DNA from: an uncultured Flavobacteriaceae bacterium
Lineage (GTDB): Bacteria > Bacteroidota > Bacteroidia > Flavobacteriales > Flavobacteriaceae
Direction of reading: 5' to 3'
DNA: 64,000 nucleotides
Assembly (NCBI GenBank): GCA_947501845.1
Contig: CANMXP010000017.1
Span: 1-64,000 of the forward strand
The translations under genes were made by a program, and so were the position numbers. The notes beneath the pieces are model-generated. The model did no database searches and had not been told where the DNA came from. It saw nothing but the letters and a program-made list of their open reading frames with translations. This document shows positions 8,316 through 16,061 of this stretch, one piece after another; position 1 is the first letter of the stretch, and every line of letters begins with the position of its first letter.

Positions 8316-9383
8316 TTATTTTTGCAAAAATTCATGAAAGTTATAAGGAGGATTTTTATTAATGTCATTTCCCCCTTCTTTTACAAAAATGTTATTTATT
8401 GGAGTAAAAAAAGATCGTTTGGCTTCTTTATCTCTAGCAAATAAAACTCCTACAACTTCTCTGTTCTCATTTGTTATTACAGAGCCAGAATCTCCTTTGC
8501 CAACATTAATGTTTTCTATCATAATTTGATTTGTCATAATTATAGGTTTTCTTTCTCCATTATAGCTTGAATCAATTCGAAAAGAAGCATTCAAGGATCT
8601 TATGTATCCACAACCTTTACCATTATAACCAACCTTATATACTAGAGAATTTTTCTTAGGTATATTTAATCCTTTGAAGGGGGTTTTACAAATTCTATCT
8701 CCAGATTGTAATGGAAATTTTTTTTCATTAGTAATTTCTACTATTGCTACATCCATTCTTGAGTTATGAAACCACCTTTTTAGTTCACCAATCTTATGAT
8801 GTCTTAACTCTGGATGATTATGTATTAAAGAAGGGGAATGAATTTCTTCATTTATTTTAGAGTCGCCATTTGCAACAACATGAGAATTAGTAATAGCGTA
8901 TAACTTATCGTTGTTTTGTAGAAAAAATAAAGCTCCTAATGTGCCTCCTTTATCATCTATTTTTAAATTTCCAATAGACACACCCCCAGTAATAACTTTT
9001 TCTTCTTTATCATTTTTTGACTTTTCATTATATAAAGCTTCAACTCCAGAACTAGGAAAGGTTATATAAGAAGTTTCTTTTTTAAACATTTCTGATGGAT
9101 TAAATACAGATTTTTGATCATCCAAATTGGATTCTAGGTTTGATAGATAGCTGTTTTTTAAGAATGCGTATAAATCATTATTGTCCTTATCCTTATCCTT
9201 TATACTCCATTTTTTAGAATGTTCATATTGAAAGATACGGTACTTCTCAAATAGCCCATACTCTATAAAATAATAATTTTTATGTAGAGGGTTCTCAACT
9301 ATAGCAGCGTAACTTATAAAAGGAATACTTTCCATTCCTTTGGTTATTTCGATTAATAAGTCATTAGCATCTTTTTCATCCAT
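8316..9383 (-). CDS. Cytosolic trypsin-like serine peptidase with extra N-terminal domain
   Basis: 355 residues. The chymotrypsin-fold catalytic triad is visible: H168 in AITNSHVVANG, D211 in SRMDVAIVEI and S299 in GKGDSGSVIT. The last of these is the classical GDSGS nucleophile motif, so the enzyme should be active. The first ~125 residues form a separate alpha/beta domain (SYAAIVENPLHKNYYFIEYG) rather than a signal peptide, and no transmembrane helix is present, so the protein is predicted cytosolic, unlike ordinary secreted trypsins. In the same operon are a small membrane protein, an unknown protein and a TPR kinase with its regulator. Cytosolic trypsin-like domains with accessory N-terminal domains are known from bacterial conflict and signalling loci; the link here is inferred. 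Confidence 0.85.
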   Translation of the reverse strand: MDEKDANDLLIEITKGMESIPFISYAAIVENPLHKNYYFIEYGLFEKYRIFQYEHSKKWSIKDKDKDNNDLYAFLKNSYLSNLESNLDDQKSVFNPSEMFKKETSYITFPSSGVEALYNEKSKNDKEEKVITGGVSIGNLKIDDKGGTLGALFFLQNNDKLYAITNSHVVANGDSKINEEIHSPSLIHNHPELRHHKIGELKRWFHNSRMDVAIVEITNEKKFPLQSGDRICKTPFKGLNIPKKNSLVYKVGYNGKGCGYIRSLNASFRIDSSYNGERKPIIMTNQIMIENINVGKGDSGSVITNENREVVGVLFARDKEAKRSFFTPINNIFVKEGGNDINKNPPYNFHEFLQK

Positions 9384-9390
9384 AATAATT

Positions 9391-9732
9391 TTATACTAAA
9401 GGGTTAAACAAATAAACCAAAATAAAAACGGCAATAGCACCAGAAGCACTAATGGTAGGTTCTTTTTCTAAAAGAGACATGGGGTTAGGTACGTTAGCAC
9501 CCTGTGCATTCATACGGGTAATAGGATTTCCGTCAGGCTTGCTGTTTAAGGAAATCATTCCAGGTATTGAAATACTAATGGACGCAGCAGCCAAAGCTGT
9601 TAGTACCCGATAAAACCAAAAATGGGGATCGTTTTTAAAGTCAAGTTCCATTTTATGAGTGATAACCATTATTGCAGCAAATGCAATCACTCCAAATAAA
9701 AACATGGTAATGGGAGAGACTAGTTTTTTCAT
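9391..9732 (-). CDS. Small three-helix membrane protein, first gene of the protease operon
   Basis: 113 residues with three hydrophobic segments at about 8-25, 41-60 and 97-110, joined by a polar loop (SLNSKPDGNPITRMNAQGAN). The segments RVLTALAAASISISIPGMI and SASGAIAVFILVYLFNP follow a pattern (IPG ... GA.AVF..VY..NP) that I remember from membrane modules of predicted signalling and effector-associated proteins in diverse bacteria; I could not verify this by a search. It starts 7 bases upstream of the peptidase gene, so it could anchor or recruit the peptidase at the membrane. The 32-base regulatory element lies 48 bases upstream of its ATG. Confidence 0.75.
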   Translation of the reverse strand: MKKLVSPITMFLFGVIAFAAIMVITHKMELDFKNDPHFWFYRVLTALAAASISISIPGMISLNSKPDGNPITRMNAQGANVPNPMSLLEKEPTISASGAIAVFILVYLFNPLV

Positions 9733-9780
9733 GTGAGGGTTGGATTAGTTAATTAATATTGCAAATGTGGAATATTGTTT

Positions 9781-9812
9781 AACATAAAAACATACCCAAT
9801 ACTGGGTATATC
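9781..9812 (-). promoter_or_regulatory. Shared 32-base regulatory element, copy A
   Basis: On the minus strand it starts GATATACCCAGTATTGGGTA and continues TGTTTTTATG. It contains the 18-base inverted repeat ATACCCA-n4-TGGGTAT (9792-9809), typical of a dimeric regulator's operator. It lies 48-80 bases upstream of the five-gene operon. Copy B at 5399-5430 matches it at 26 of 32 positions on the same strand. Confidence 0.6.
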
Positions 9813-9930
9813 AGACTATTAAGATATTAAAATATATTTGTTAAAAAGAAATTTCGGACAAAAACAAGAAATTAGAAGAAGAGGATTATTTTCAAATAAT
9901 CATATGGCTGTCATAGCATAAAAGGCAAAA

Positions 9931-9963
9931 AAAAAGAGAAGCAGTTTTTTTGCTTCTCTTTTT
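9931..9963. terminator. Intrinsic terminator
   Basis: AAAAAGAGAAGCA pairs with TGCTTCTCTTTTT around a T-rich loop, with A- and T-runs on both sides. It is placed 20 bases behind the minus-strand lipoprotein gene that ends at 9983. Confidence 0.8.
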
Positions 9964-9982
9964 TACTTTTAAAGAATACTAT

Positions 9983-11071
9983 TTATTTTCTCTTAAAAAC
10001 ATAAGTGTCAGTATAAGTTTGGTCAATTTCAGTGTAAGTGTCGCTAATCACCAATTCACCATTAATAATACTAGCAGTTACATTTTCACCATCAAAATAT
10101 ATAGCACCATTTTCGTATGTTTTATTATTAGAAGCATTTAAAAAATCTTCAAATTTAAAATCTATAATGGTAAGCGTCTTTTTGTCTTCATTATAAGCCC
10201 AATTACCAGAATATTTACTATCTTCTTCACTACTATTTTCATATTCTGCTGTACAAGAATTTCTTGTAGCTTCGATATTCAACTGTTTGTAAAAACCTTT
10301 ATAGCTTTCATAATAATTACCATTTTCATTAAGAACAAGCGTCCAAGTCAATTCATCTTCTAGATAATAATCAGCAGTTATTGTCTCTTCGTTTTCACAT
10401 ACAACCTCTCTTTTTTCTATAGCATCTTCCAGGTATCTATCAAAAACCCATTCTCCTGCAATTTCAGCATTACCACCCCATGCTTCTACTTCTATGCAAA
10501 CAGTAACGATTTGACTAATATTATTTTGTTCATCATAAATACATAAATCTGCACAAAATTTTCCTGGAGGAAAAGAGCTTCCAAAATCTACATCAATTTC
10601 ATATTCCCCATCTACAAGGTTATTGTTCTTAGATAATGGTCCTCTTTTTAGAGATTTATCACTTTTTGTATTATCAGATTTGTTCGTTTTAAAGCTAGAA
10701 ACTGGAATGTCAAAATAATCAGAAGCAGTATTGTTATCTGAATCCTTAAATAGTAAGTAAGCACCAGCAATGTTTGTTTCTGATGTTGAGAATTTTAAAT
10801 TAAAACCAGAGCTTTGAAAAGCTTCAGCTTGACCAGAATCGATTTCTAAGTTTATGTTGCTATTGGGAGCTGGCGGTGTTCCTTGGTTTTTTGCTGCCCC
10901 ATCAATAGAAATATCTGAGTTTATATTAGCAAGTGGTACAGGAGCTTCTTCTAATTGATTTTGTTCATCTGCTAATTGCTCATTTCCATTGGTATTTCCA
11001 TCGTCCGATGAACAGGAATATATTAATACAGATAAAGCGATTAATGTTAGTAAGGTTTTGGTAATTTTCAT
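9983..11071 (-). CDS. Secreted lipoprotein of unknown function, lipocalin-like C-terminus
   Basis: 362 residues from the chosen ATG, which opens a lipoprotein signal peptide with the lipobox LIYSC (Cys20) followed by SSDDGN; an upstream in-frame start at 11173 would precede it with a non-signal stretch and is rejected. After an Asn/Gln-rich spacer the protein has a beta-sandwich-like region (~60-210) and a C-terminal region (~215-362) opening EIAGEWVFDRYLEDAIEKRE, with GNWAYNEDKKTLTIIDF later. The latter is the pattern of lipocalin-like domains (DUF4923/DUF5004 type) of Bacteroidota. The Cys pairs in KFCADLCIYDE are noteworthy. It is probably an outer-membrane surface lipoprotein and a single-gene unit. 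Confidence 0.75.
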   Translation of the reverse strand: MKITKTLLTLIALSVLIYSCSSDDGNTNGNEQLADEQNQLEEAPVPLANINSDISIDGAAKNQGTPPAPNSNINLEIDSGQAEAFQSSGFNLKFSTSETNIAGAYLLFKDSDNNTASDYFDIPVSSFKTNKSDNTKSDKSLKRGPLSKNNNLVDGEYEIDVDFGSSFPPGKFCADLCIYDEQNNISQIVTVCIEVEAWGGNAEIAGEWVFDRYLEDAIEKREVVCENEETITADYYLEDELTWTLVLNENGNYYESYKGFYKQLNIEATRNSCTAEYENSSEEDSKYSGNWAYNEDKKTLTIIDFKFEDFLNASNNKTYENGAIYFDGENVTASIINGELVISDTYTEIDQTYTDTYVFKRK

Positions 11072-11209
11072 GTAATTGAATATTAATTGATTAATAATAG
11101 ATTTGATGTGCATAACTAAAAATATTAGTTTGATTCCGCAAACATAAGGAATAGATGACGTAAAAAAAAGCAAAATAATCGATAAAAAGTAAAAAATAAC
11201 GATTAACAG

Positions 11210-11395
11210 CTATTTAAAAAAGAATTTTATAGCCGTTATAAATAAAATGAAAGCAATAAAAGCTATAAGCACCCATACACTACCAGAGTAAAAGCGTTTA
11301 TGAAGTTTTAGATCTTTTCGGTAAGTAAATCCTATTATAATAGCGAAGACTATAAAAAATAAAACTCCGAAAATGATTTGACCTTTACTAAACAT
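11210..11395 (-). CDS. Small two-helix membrane protein
   Basis: 61 residues from the ATG (MFSKGQIIF). A TTG 18 bases upstream is open in frame but adds only a polar hexapeptide. Two transmembrane helices (about residues 6-22 and 41-58) flank a basic loop TYRKDLKLHKRFYSGS, which points to a cytoplasmic loop. Short proteins of this type are common in Flavobacteriaceae with no known role. It stands between the lipoprotein gene and the divergent MazG-like gene. Confidence 0.65.
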   Translation of the reverse strand: MFSKGQIIFGVLFFIVFAIIIGFTYRKDLKLHKRFYSGSVWVLIAFIAFILFITAIKFFFK

Positions 11396-11468
11396 ATGGT
11401 TACTTTTATGCAAATTTAATTAATAATGATGAGATTCTCACCTTCTCGAGAATGACAAAACAGTATTC

Positions 11469-11855
11469 ATGAAAAATAAGATAGAAGCAGTAAAGGCTTT
11501 TCATACAGCATTTAAAATAGGACATAGAGAAACCCCTAAGGCAGACTTAGGAGCAGAAAAAAACACACTACGTTTTAATTTGATGAAAGAAGAAAACGAG
11601 GAGTACTTAGAAGCTGCAAATAATAATGATTTGGTTGAAGTTGCTGATGCATTGGGAGATATGCTTTATATTTTGTGTGGTACTATTATAGAACATGGTA
11701 TGCAGTATAAAATTGAAGAAGTATTTGACGAAATACAACGAAGTAATATGAGTAAATTGGGAGCAGATGGACAACCCATTTACAGAGAAGATGGTAAAGT
11801 GCTTAAAGGCCCTAATTATTTTAAACCTAATATTGAATCTATACTAGATAAATAA
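11469..11855 (+). CDS. MazG-like all-alpha NTP pyrophosphohydrolase
   Basis: 128 residues. The signature of the all-alpha NTP-PPase superfamily (MazG, PRA-PH, dUTPase-2) is visible as EENEEYLEAA at 41-50 (metal ligands E41/E42 and E45) and EVADALGDMLYI at 57-68 (E57, D60, D64), matching EExxE...ExxD. A C-terminal tail (GADGQPIYREDGKVLKGPNY) fits the PRA-PH-like subfamily seen in phages and Bacteroidota. Family members hydrolyse (d)NTPs to monophosphate and pyrophosphate, for instance in nucleotide pool cleaning; the substrate of this one is not predictable. It stands alone and is followed by a long hairpin. Confidence 0.85.
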   Translation: MKNKIEAVKAFHTAFKIGHRETPKADLGAEKNTLRFNLMKEENEEYLEAANNNDLVEVADALGDMLYILCGTIIEHGMQYKIEEVFDEIQRSNMSKLGADGQPIYREDGKVLKGPNYFKPNIESILDK

Positions 11856-11934
11856 AAAAACAGACTGGCTAAAAAGTCTTTATGGTTTGGTCTGTCAATT
11901 GCACTTCGACCACTTTTTAGCCAATCTGTTTTTA
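11854..11934. terminator. Long-stem bidirectional terminator
   Basis: AAAAAACAGACTGGCTAAAA... (11854-11876) pairs with its near-complement ACTTTTTAGCCAATCTGTTT (11912-11933). This is about 22 base pairs with one G-U and a 35-base loop. It sits between convergent genes (MazG-like and ilvE) and can serve both. Confidence 0.75.
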
Positions 11935-11959
11935 TAAACTATAAATTTATAAGATTAGT

Positions 11960-13027
11960 TTATTCAACTTTAAATCTCCAACCAAAAGGATCTTCTGCTT
12001 TATTGGTTTGTATATCAGTAATACGTTTCTTTAAAAAGCTGGCATAAGTGTCTTCAAATTCTGGCAGATCATAATCGGTATCCTTATAACCAAAACCAGC
12101 AATTGGAGAAATAACAGCAGCAGTACCAGCACCAAACATTTCTTTTAAAGAACCATTTTTTGCAGCAGTAACGACTTCGTGTACAGATAATTTTCTAACT
12201 TCTACAGGAATGCCTTCAGCTTCTGCTAATTCGATAATACTTTTACGTGTAATACCATCTAGAATCCTATCACTGGTAGGTCCAGTTATAAGCGTGTCAT
12301 TAATACGGACAAAAATATTCATAGCACCAGCTTCTTCAATATATTCATGTGTGTTATCATCTGTCCAAATAACTTGTTGGTATCCTTTTTCTATAGCCAA
12401 TTGCGTTGGGTAAAACTGCCCAGCATAATTACCACCTGCTTTGGCAAAACCAACACCGCCATTAGCAGAACGTGAGTATCTTTCTTCGATAAGCACCCTT
12501 ACTTTTCCAGAAAAATAAGCTCCAGAAGGTGCTGTTGCAATAATAAAGGTATACTCATCTGCTGGAGAGGCATGAAAACCATTTCCAGAAGCAAAAACAA
12601 AAGGTCTTATATATAAAGTACTACCGTCTTTTTTTGGAATCCATTCATTATCAACTTGTAATAAAGTTTTAAGACCATCCATAAAATAATTTTCTGGCAA
12701 TTCTGGAATGGATAAACGTTTTGACGAAATATTTAAGCGTTTAAAATTATCTATTGGACGAAATAACCAGACATCTTCATTGGCATCTTTATAAGCTTTC
12801 ATACCTTCAAATACAGATTGTCCGTAATGAAAAATTTTAGCAGATGGATCTAAACTAATAGCTTGATAAGGAATGACTTTAGGAGCTTGCCATTCACCAT
12901 CTTTAAAATTACATTCCAACATGTGATCTGAAAATACATGTCCAAATTTTAAATTGTCAAAATCTACATCATTAATTTTAGTAGTTTTGGCTTTTATAAT
13001 CTCGATATTGTTGATTATAGAGTTCAT
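11960..13027 (-). CDS. ilvE: Branched-chain amino-acid aminotransferase
   Basis: 355 residues, of the length of the BCAT-II type of fold-type IV aminotransferases. Seen: HYGQSVFEGMKAYK (67-80), RPFVFASGNG (141-150), the PLP lysine K196 in GVGFAKAGGNYAGQFYPTQL, EEAGAMNIFV and GITRKSIIELAEAEGIPVE. The enzyme carries out the last step of isoleucine, leucine and valine synthesis and the first step of their breakdown, using 2-oxoglutarate/glutamate. It is monocistronic with its own TAAATTTG promoter and is divergent from the DUF4920 gene. Confidence 0.95.
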   Translation of the reverse strand: MNSIINNIEIIKAKTTKINDVDFDNLKFGHVFSDHMLECNFKDGEWQAPKVIPYQAISLDPSAKIFHYGQSVFEGMKAYKDANEDVWLFRPIDNFKRLNISSKRLSIPELPENYFMDGLKTLLQVDNEWIPKKDGSTLYIRPFVFASGNGFHASPADEYTFIIATAPSGAYFSGKVRVLIEERYSRSANGGVGFAKAGGNYAGQFYPTQLAIEKGYQQVIWTDDNTHEYIEEAGAMNIFVRINDTLITGPTSDRILDGITRKSIIELAEAEGIPVEVRKLSVHEVVTAAKNGSLKEMFGAGTAAVISPIAGFGYKDTDYDLPEFEDTYASFLKKRITDIQTNKAEDPFGWRFKVE

Positions 13028-13048
13028 AAGTCTAGTTATTTATTCATA

Positions 13049-13056
13049 CAAATTTA
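13049..13056 (-). promoter_or_regulatory. Putative -7 element of ilvE
   Basis: Reads TAAATTTG on the minus strand (consensus TAnnTTTG), 22 bases before the ilvE ATG, with a CGTTTTTAC stretch upstream. Confidence 0.5.
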
Positions 13057-13081
13057 AGTAAAAACGTTTTTAAAAAAACGG

Positions 13082-13089
13082 TATATTTA
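13082..13089 (+). promoter_or_regulatory. Putative -7 element of the DUF4920 gene
   Basis: TATATTTA, one base off TAnnTTTG, 32 bases before the ATG at 13122. It lies back to back with the ilvE promoter. Confidence 0.4.
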
Positions 13090-13121
13090 CATAAATCGTT
13101 TAAAATTGAAATATTCACAGC

Positions 13122-13625
13122 ATGAAGTCAATTACCTTAGCAATTATATGTGTTTTAGTGTTAAATTCTTGCAAAAACAAAAGTGAAGAAAAGCCCGAAA
13201 TTACTCCAAAAACAGAAGACATTGCATACGCATCTTTTGGAAAAGAGATTATCGCAGATGATGCTATTGCAGCGACTTCCATGGCATCACATTATAAAAC
13301 CATGAATGCTGGAGATTCCATCAATTCTAAAATGATGGCTAAAGTTACTAGTGTTTGTCAGGCAAAAGGATGTTGGATGACTTTAGATTTAGAAGATGGC
13401 AATGAAGTCATGGTAAGGTTTAAAGATTATGGCTTTTTTGTACCTAAAGATATTACAGGAAAAGAAGTTATTGTAAATGGAAAAGCCTACATAAAGGACG
13501 TCTTAATAGATGAATTGAAACATTATGCTGAAGATGCTGGGAAATCTGCTAAAGATGTTGAAGCTATAACAGAAGCTAAGAGAACCTATTCGTTTGAAGC
13601 CGATGGCGTTTTACTAAAACAATAA
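13122..13625 (+). CDS. DUF4920 family lipoprotein
   Basis: 167 residues. Lipoprotein signal peptide with Cys17 in VLNSC, followed by a charged linker. The DUF4920 core is recognisable by SVCQAKGCWMTL (C79 and C84, possibly a metal or redox pair), MVRFKDYGFFVPKDITGKEV and INGKAY-like text, in an OB-fold-like arrangement. No biochemical function is known to me. The stop codon lies 2 bases before the TTG start of mnmD, so the two are co-transcribed. Confidence 0.85.
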   Translation: MKSITLAIICVLVLNSCKNKSEEKPEITPKTEDIAYASFGKEIIADDAIAATSMASHYKTMNAGDSINSKMMAKVTSVCQAKGCWMTLDLEDGNEVMVRFKDYGFFVPKDITGKEVIVNGKAYIKDVLIDELKHYAEDAGKSAKDVEAITEAKRTYSFEADGVLLKQ

Positions 13626-13627
13626 TT

Positions 13628-14335
13628 TTGAGACGAGAAGTTGTAATCACAGCAGATGGTTCATCAACCATTCATTTACCCGATTGGGATGAACAATATC
13701 ATTCTAAACATGGTGCTATACAAGAGGCCTATCATGTATTTATAAAACATGGTCTGTATCATTTTTATAATCCAGAACTGGTTGCAAAAACTCATAAACA
13801 TGTAGCTATTTTGGAAATTGGCTTCGGTACAGGGTTAAATGCATTCATTACCTTGTTGGAAGCAGAAAAATTAGATATAAATATTAACTATTTTGGAGTT
13901 GAAGGCTATCCAGTTTTAATGGATGAAATTGATCAGTTAAATTATCCATTTGAGTTAAATGTTGAGAATAGGGAGGAACTTTTTAAAAAACTTCACAAGG
14001 TATCTTGGGAAGAAGCACATAAGCTTTCTGAAAATTTTTCAATAGAAAAACAAAACCGTTTCTTTTCAGAAATAAAAGAGAAAAACAAATACGATATTAT
14101 ATATTTTGATGCTTTTGGAGCTAGAGTACAACCCGAATTGTGGACAACATCTATATTCTCAAAAATGTATGATGCATTGCATACAGAAGGGATTTTAGTA
14201 ACTTATTCTGCAAAAGGAAGTGTACGCAGAGCCATGGAAGCAGTGGGCTTTAAAGTTGAGCGCTTACCTGGACCACCTGGCAAACGTGAAATGCTTAGAG
14301 CCATAAAAGGGCCTTTAAGGATTGGATTAGTTTAA
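13628..14335 (+). CDS. mnmD: tRNA 5-methylaminomethyl-2-thiouridine methyltransferase, stand-alone MnmD
   Basis: 235 residues corresponding to the methyltransferase half of MnmC. Seen: LEIGFGTGLNAF at 62-73 (SAM-binding loop), the opening STIHLPDWDEQYHSKHGAIQ with the family's EQYHSKHG, and YFDAFGARVQPELW near 158-171 with the DAF motif. It methylates nm5s2U to mnm5s2U at the wobble position of certain tRNAs. The FAD oxidase half of MnmC is absent and no remnant follows, which is the stand-alone arrangement known from other bacteria. The start codon is TTG directly after the DUF4920 stop; no upstream ATG exists in frame. Confidence 0.88.
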   Translation: MRREVVITADGSSTIHLPDWDEQYHSKHGAIQEAYHVFIKHGLYHFYNPELVAKTHKHVAILEIGFGTGLNAFITLLEAEKLDININYFGVEGYPVLMDEIDQLNYPFELNVENREELFKKLHKVSWEEAHKLSENFSIEKQNRFFSEIKEKNKYDIIYFDAFGARVQPELWTTSIFSKMYDALHTEGILVTYSAKGSVRRAMEAVGFKVERLPGPPGKREMLRAIKGPLRIGLV

Positions 14336-14445
14336 ATATTAGGCCTGTAAAGGACGTCATTTAGTTCTGAAATTAAAGACTGTTAAACCTAATATAAATC
14401 GTTAGCAAACTGATAAGTCTTTTTGTAACTTTATAAAAAAAGAGC

Positions 14446-15351
14446 ATGCGAGTTTTAATAACAGGAGCGACAGGTTTAATTGGACAGGAAATTGTAAAGC
14501 TATGCAAGGAAAGAGATATTTCGGTTAATTATCTAACGACCAATGGTTCTAAAATATCCCAAATAGAAAATTATAGAGGATTTTATTGGAATCCAAAGAC
14601 CCAAGAAATAGATACAGATTGTTTTAAAAGTATAGATGCGATTATACATTTAGCAGGAGCAACCGTATCTAAGCGCTGGACACCATCTTATAAAAAGACA
14701 ATTTTATCAAGCAGAAAAGTGTCTACACAATTACTAATTAATGCTTTAAAAGGGGAAACACACACTATAAAACGAGTTATTTCTGCAAGTGCTATTGGGA
14801 TTTATTCAGATTCCTTAACTAATTATTATGAAGAAGATTCTAAAAATTTCGGCAGTTCTTTTTTAAGTGAAGTCGTACAGGTATGGGAGCAAGAAGTTGA
14901 TGCGTTTACTAAATTAGGCATAGAAGTTTCTAAAATAAGAATAGGTCTGGTTTTAGCTAAAAATGGAGGCGCATTACAAGAAATGATTAAACCAATTAGA
15001 TTTGGATTAGGTGCTGCTTTTGGTAGTGGTAAACAATGGCAGTCTTGGATTCATATTCAAGATTTGGCTAATATGTTTTTATATGTTTTAGAAAACAACT
15101 TGAAAGGTGTTTATAATGGTGTAGCCCCAAATCCTGTTACAAATAATGAGCTAGTAAAAACAATAGCCAATGTCATGCACAAACCATTGTTTTTACCAAG
15201 TATTCCCAAATTCTTTTTAAAATCAGTATTAGGAGAAATGCATACATTGCTATTTGAAAGTCAACGTGTGAGCTCTAAAAAAATTGAAAGCAAAGGTTTC
15301 AATTTTAAATATCATCATTTAAGATCGGTTTTAATAAATATTTTAGAATAG
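14446..15351 (+). CDS. TIGR01777 family NAD(P)-dependent epimerase/dehydratase-like protein
   Basis: 301 residues. The N-terminal Rossmann motif MRVLITGATGLIGQEIVKL and the family text INLAGA-like IIHLAGATVSKRWTPSYKK, VISASAIGIY and WIHIQDLANMF place it in the TIGR01777/YfcH group of extended SDR proteins. The C-terminal DUF1731-like part (NELVKTIANVMHKPLFLPSI) is present. Substrate and reaction are unknown for the family; relatives are linked to cell division phenotypes without a clear mechanism. It is a single gene 110 bases behind mnmD. Confidence 0.85.
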   Translation: MRVLITGATGLIGQEIVKLCKERDISVNYLTTNGSKISQIENYRGFYWNPKTQEIDTDCFKSIDAIIHLAGATVSKRWTPSYKKTILSSRKVSTQLLINALKGETHTIKRVISASAIGIYSDSLTNYYEEDSKNFGSSFLSEVVQVWEQEVDAFTKLGIEVSKIRIGLVLAKNGGALQEMIKPIRFGLGAAFGSGKQWQSWIHIQDLANMFLYVLENNLKGVYNGVAPNPVTNNELVKTIANVMHKPLFLPSIPKFFLKSVLGEMHTLLFESQRVSSKKIESKGFNFKYHHLRSVLINILE

Positions 15352-16007
15352 CTATTTTTTCAAATTAATGTAACGAATAAATCGTCATCTAGACATATAC
15401 ATTGTTTAATAAAAATAAGCATTATGATATGCTAGAAAAATATGTGATCCCAGCTTTAATTGATGAATAATATATTAAGCTTACCAGATTAATATTTGCT
15501 TAGGTGTAAAAACAAAAACACTTTATCATTTTATCGTGACATAAAATGGCAAAGTGTTTCAAAACATTTAGCTCAATTACATAATAAATAAGGGGAATTG
15601 GCTATTAATCTATTGTTTTTTGTTATTACATACCATAGCGCCTTTGCAATATTAGTGAGCTTAGGGTTTAGAATTATTGCATTAATATCTGACCAAATTT
15701 AAATGAGAGTACTGGTCTTTCTCTTCAGGCGCTCAGGTATGTCATATTTTTTACAATGACCATTGGCAATCTCATACATTCTTGGTCACTTCAATTTCTT
15801 TTGTCTCTGTTAACAAAAGTAAGTAAATCGATGTCACTATAGTAGGATAGATATTGCAAATTATGGTATAAACTGTTCATTTTCAGAAGATAAATCCTAC
15901 ATATTCTGAAAATTTGAGGTTAAAGCATTTATTTTTTTAGATTACATGATTCAATAATTGGATTAACTAAAAAAATATTTAATGACATTATGACATTTTT
16001 ATAATAT
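15352..16007. other. Long gene-free stretch with hairpin and possible decayed coding fragment
   Basis: About 650 bases without an intact gene. An imperfect hairpin at 15516-15559 (AAACACTTTATCATTTTAT with its complement, two mismatches in 19) could be an end signal. On the minus strand, 15699-15779 encodes 26 residues starting MYEIANGHCKKYDIPERLKR that look protein-like. Upstream, in another frame, comes DIDLLTFVNRDKRN, as if a gene has decayed by frameshift. I cannot name the parent gene. Confidence 0.4.
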
Positions 16008-16025
16008 TGGCAGTACTTTTGCCAA
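16008..16025 (+). promoter_or_regulatory. grpE promoter region with sigma-54-like spacing and inverted repeat
   Basis: TTGGCAGTACTTTTGCCAAC contains TGGCAG-TACTT-TTGC, fitting the sigma-54 pattern TGGCAC-N5-TTGC at all but one fixed base, with ten bases between GG and GC. It also contains TACTTTTG, a good TAnnTTTG -7 box, and is an inverted repeat (TTGGCA/TGCCAA). It lies 37 bases before the grpE ATG. A doubled TGACATTATGACATTT precedes it. Either sigma factor could apply. Confidence 0.5.
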
Positions 16026-16061
16026 CTAATTTTAGTATTTGTATAAAATTTAAATGCAATA

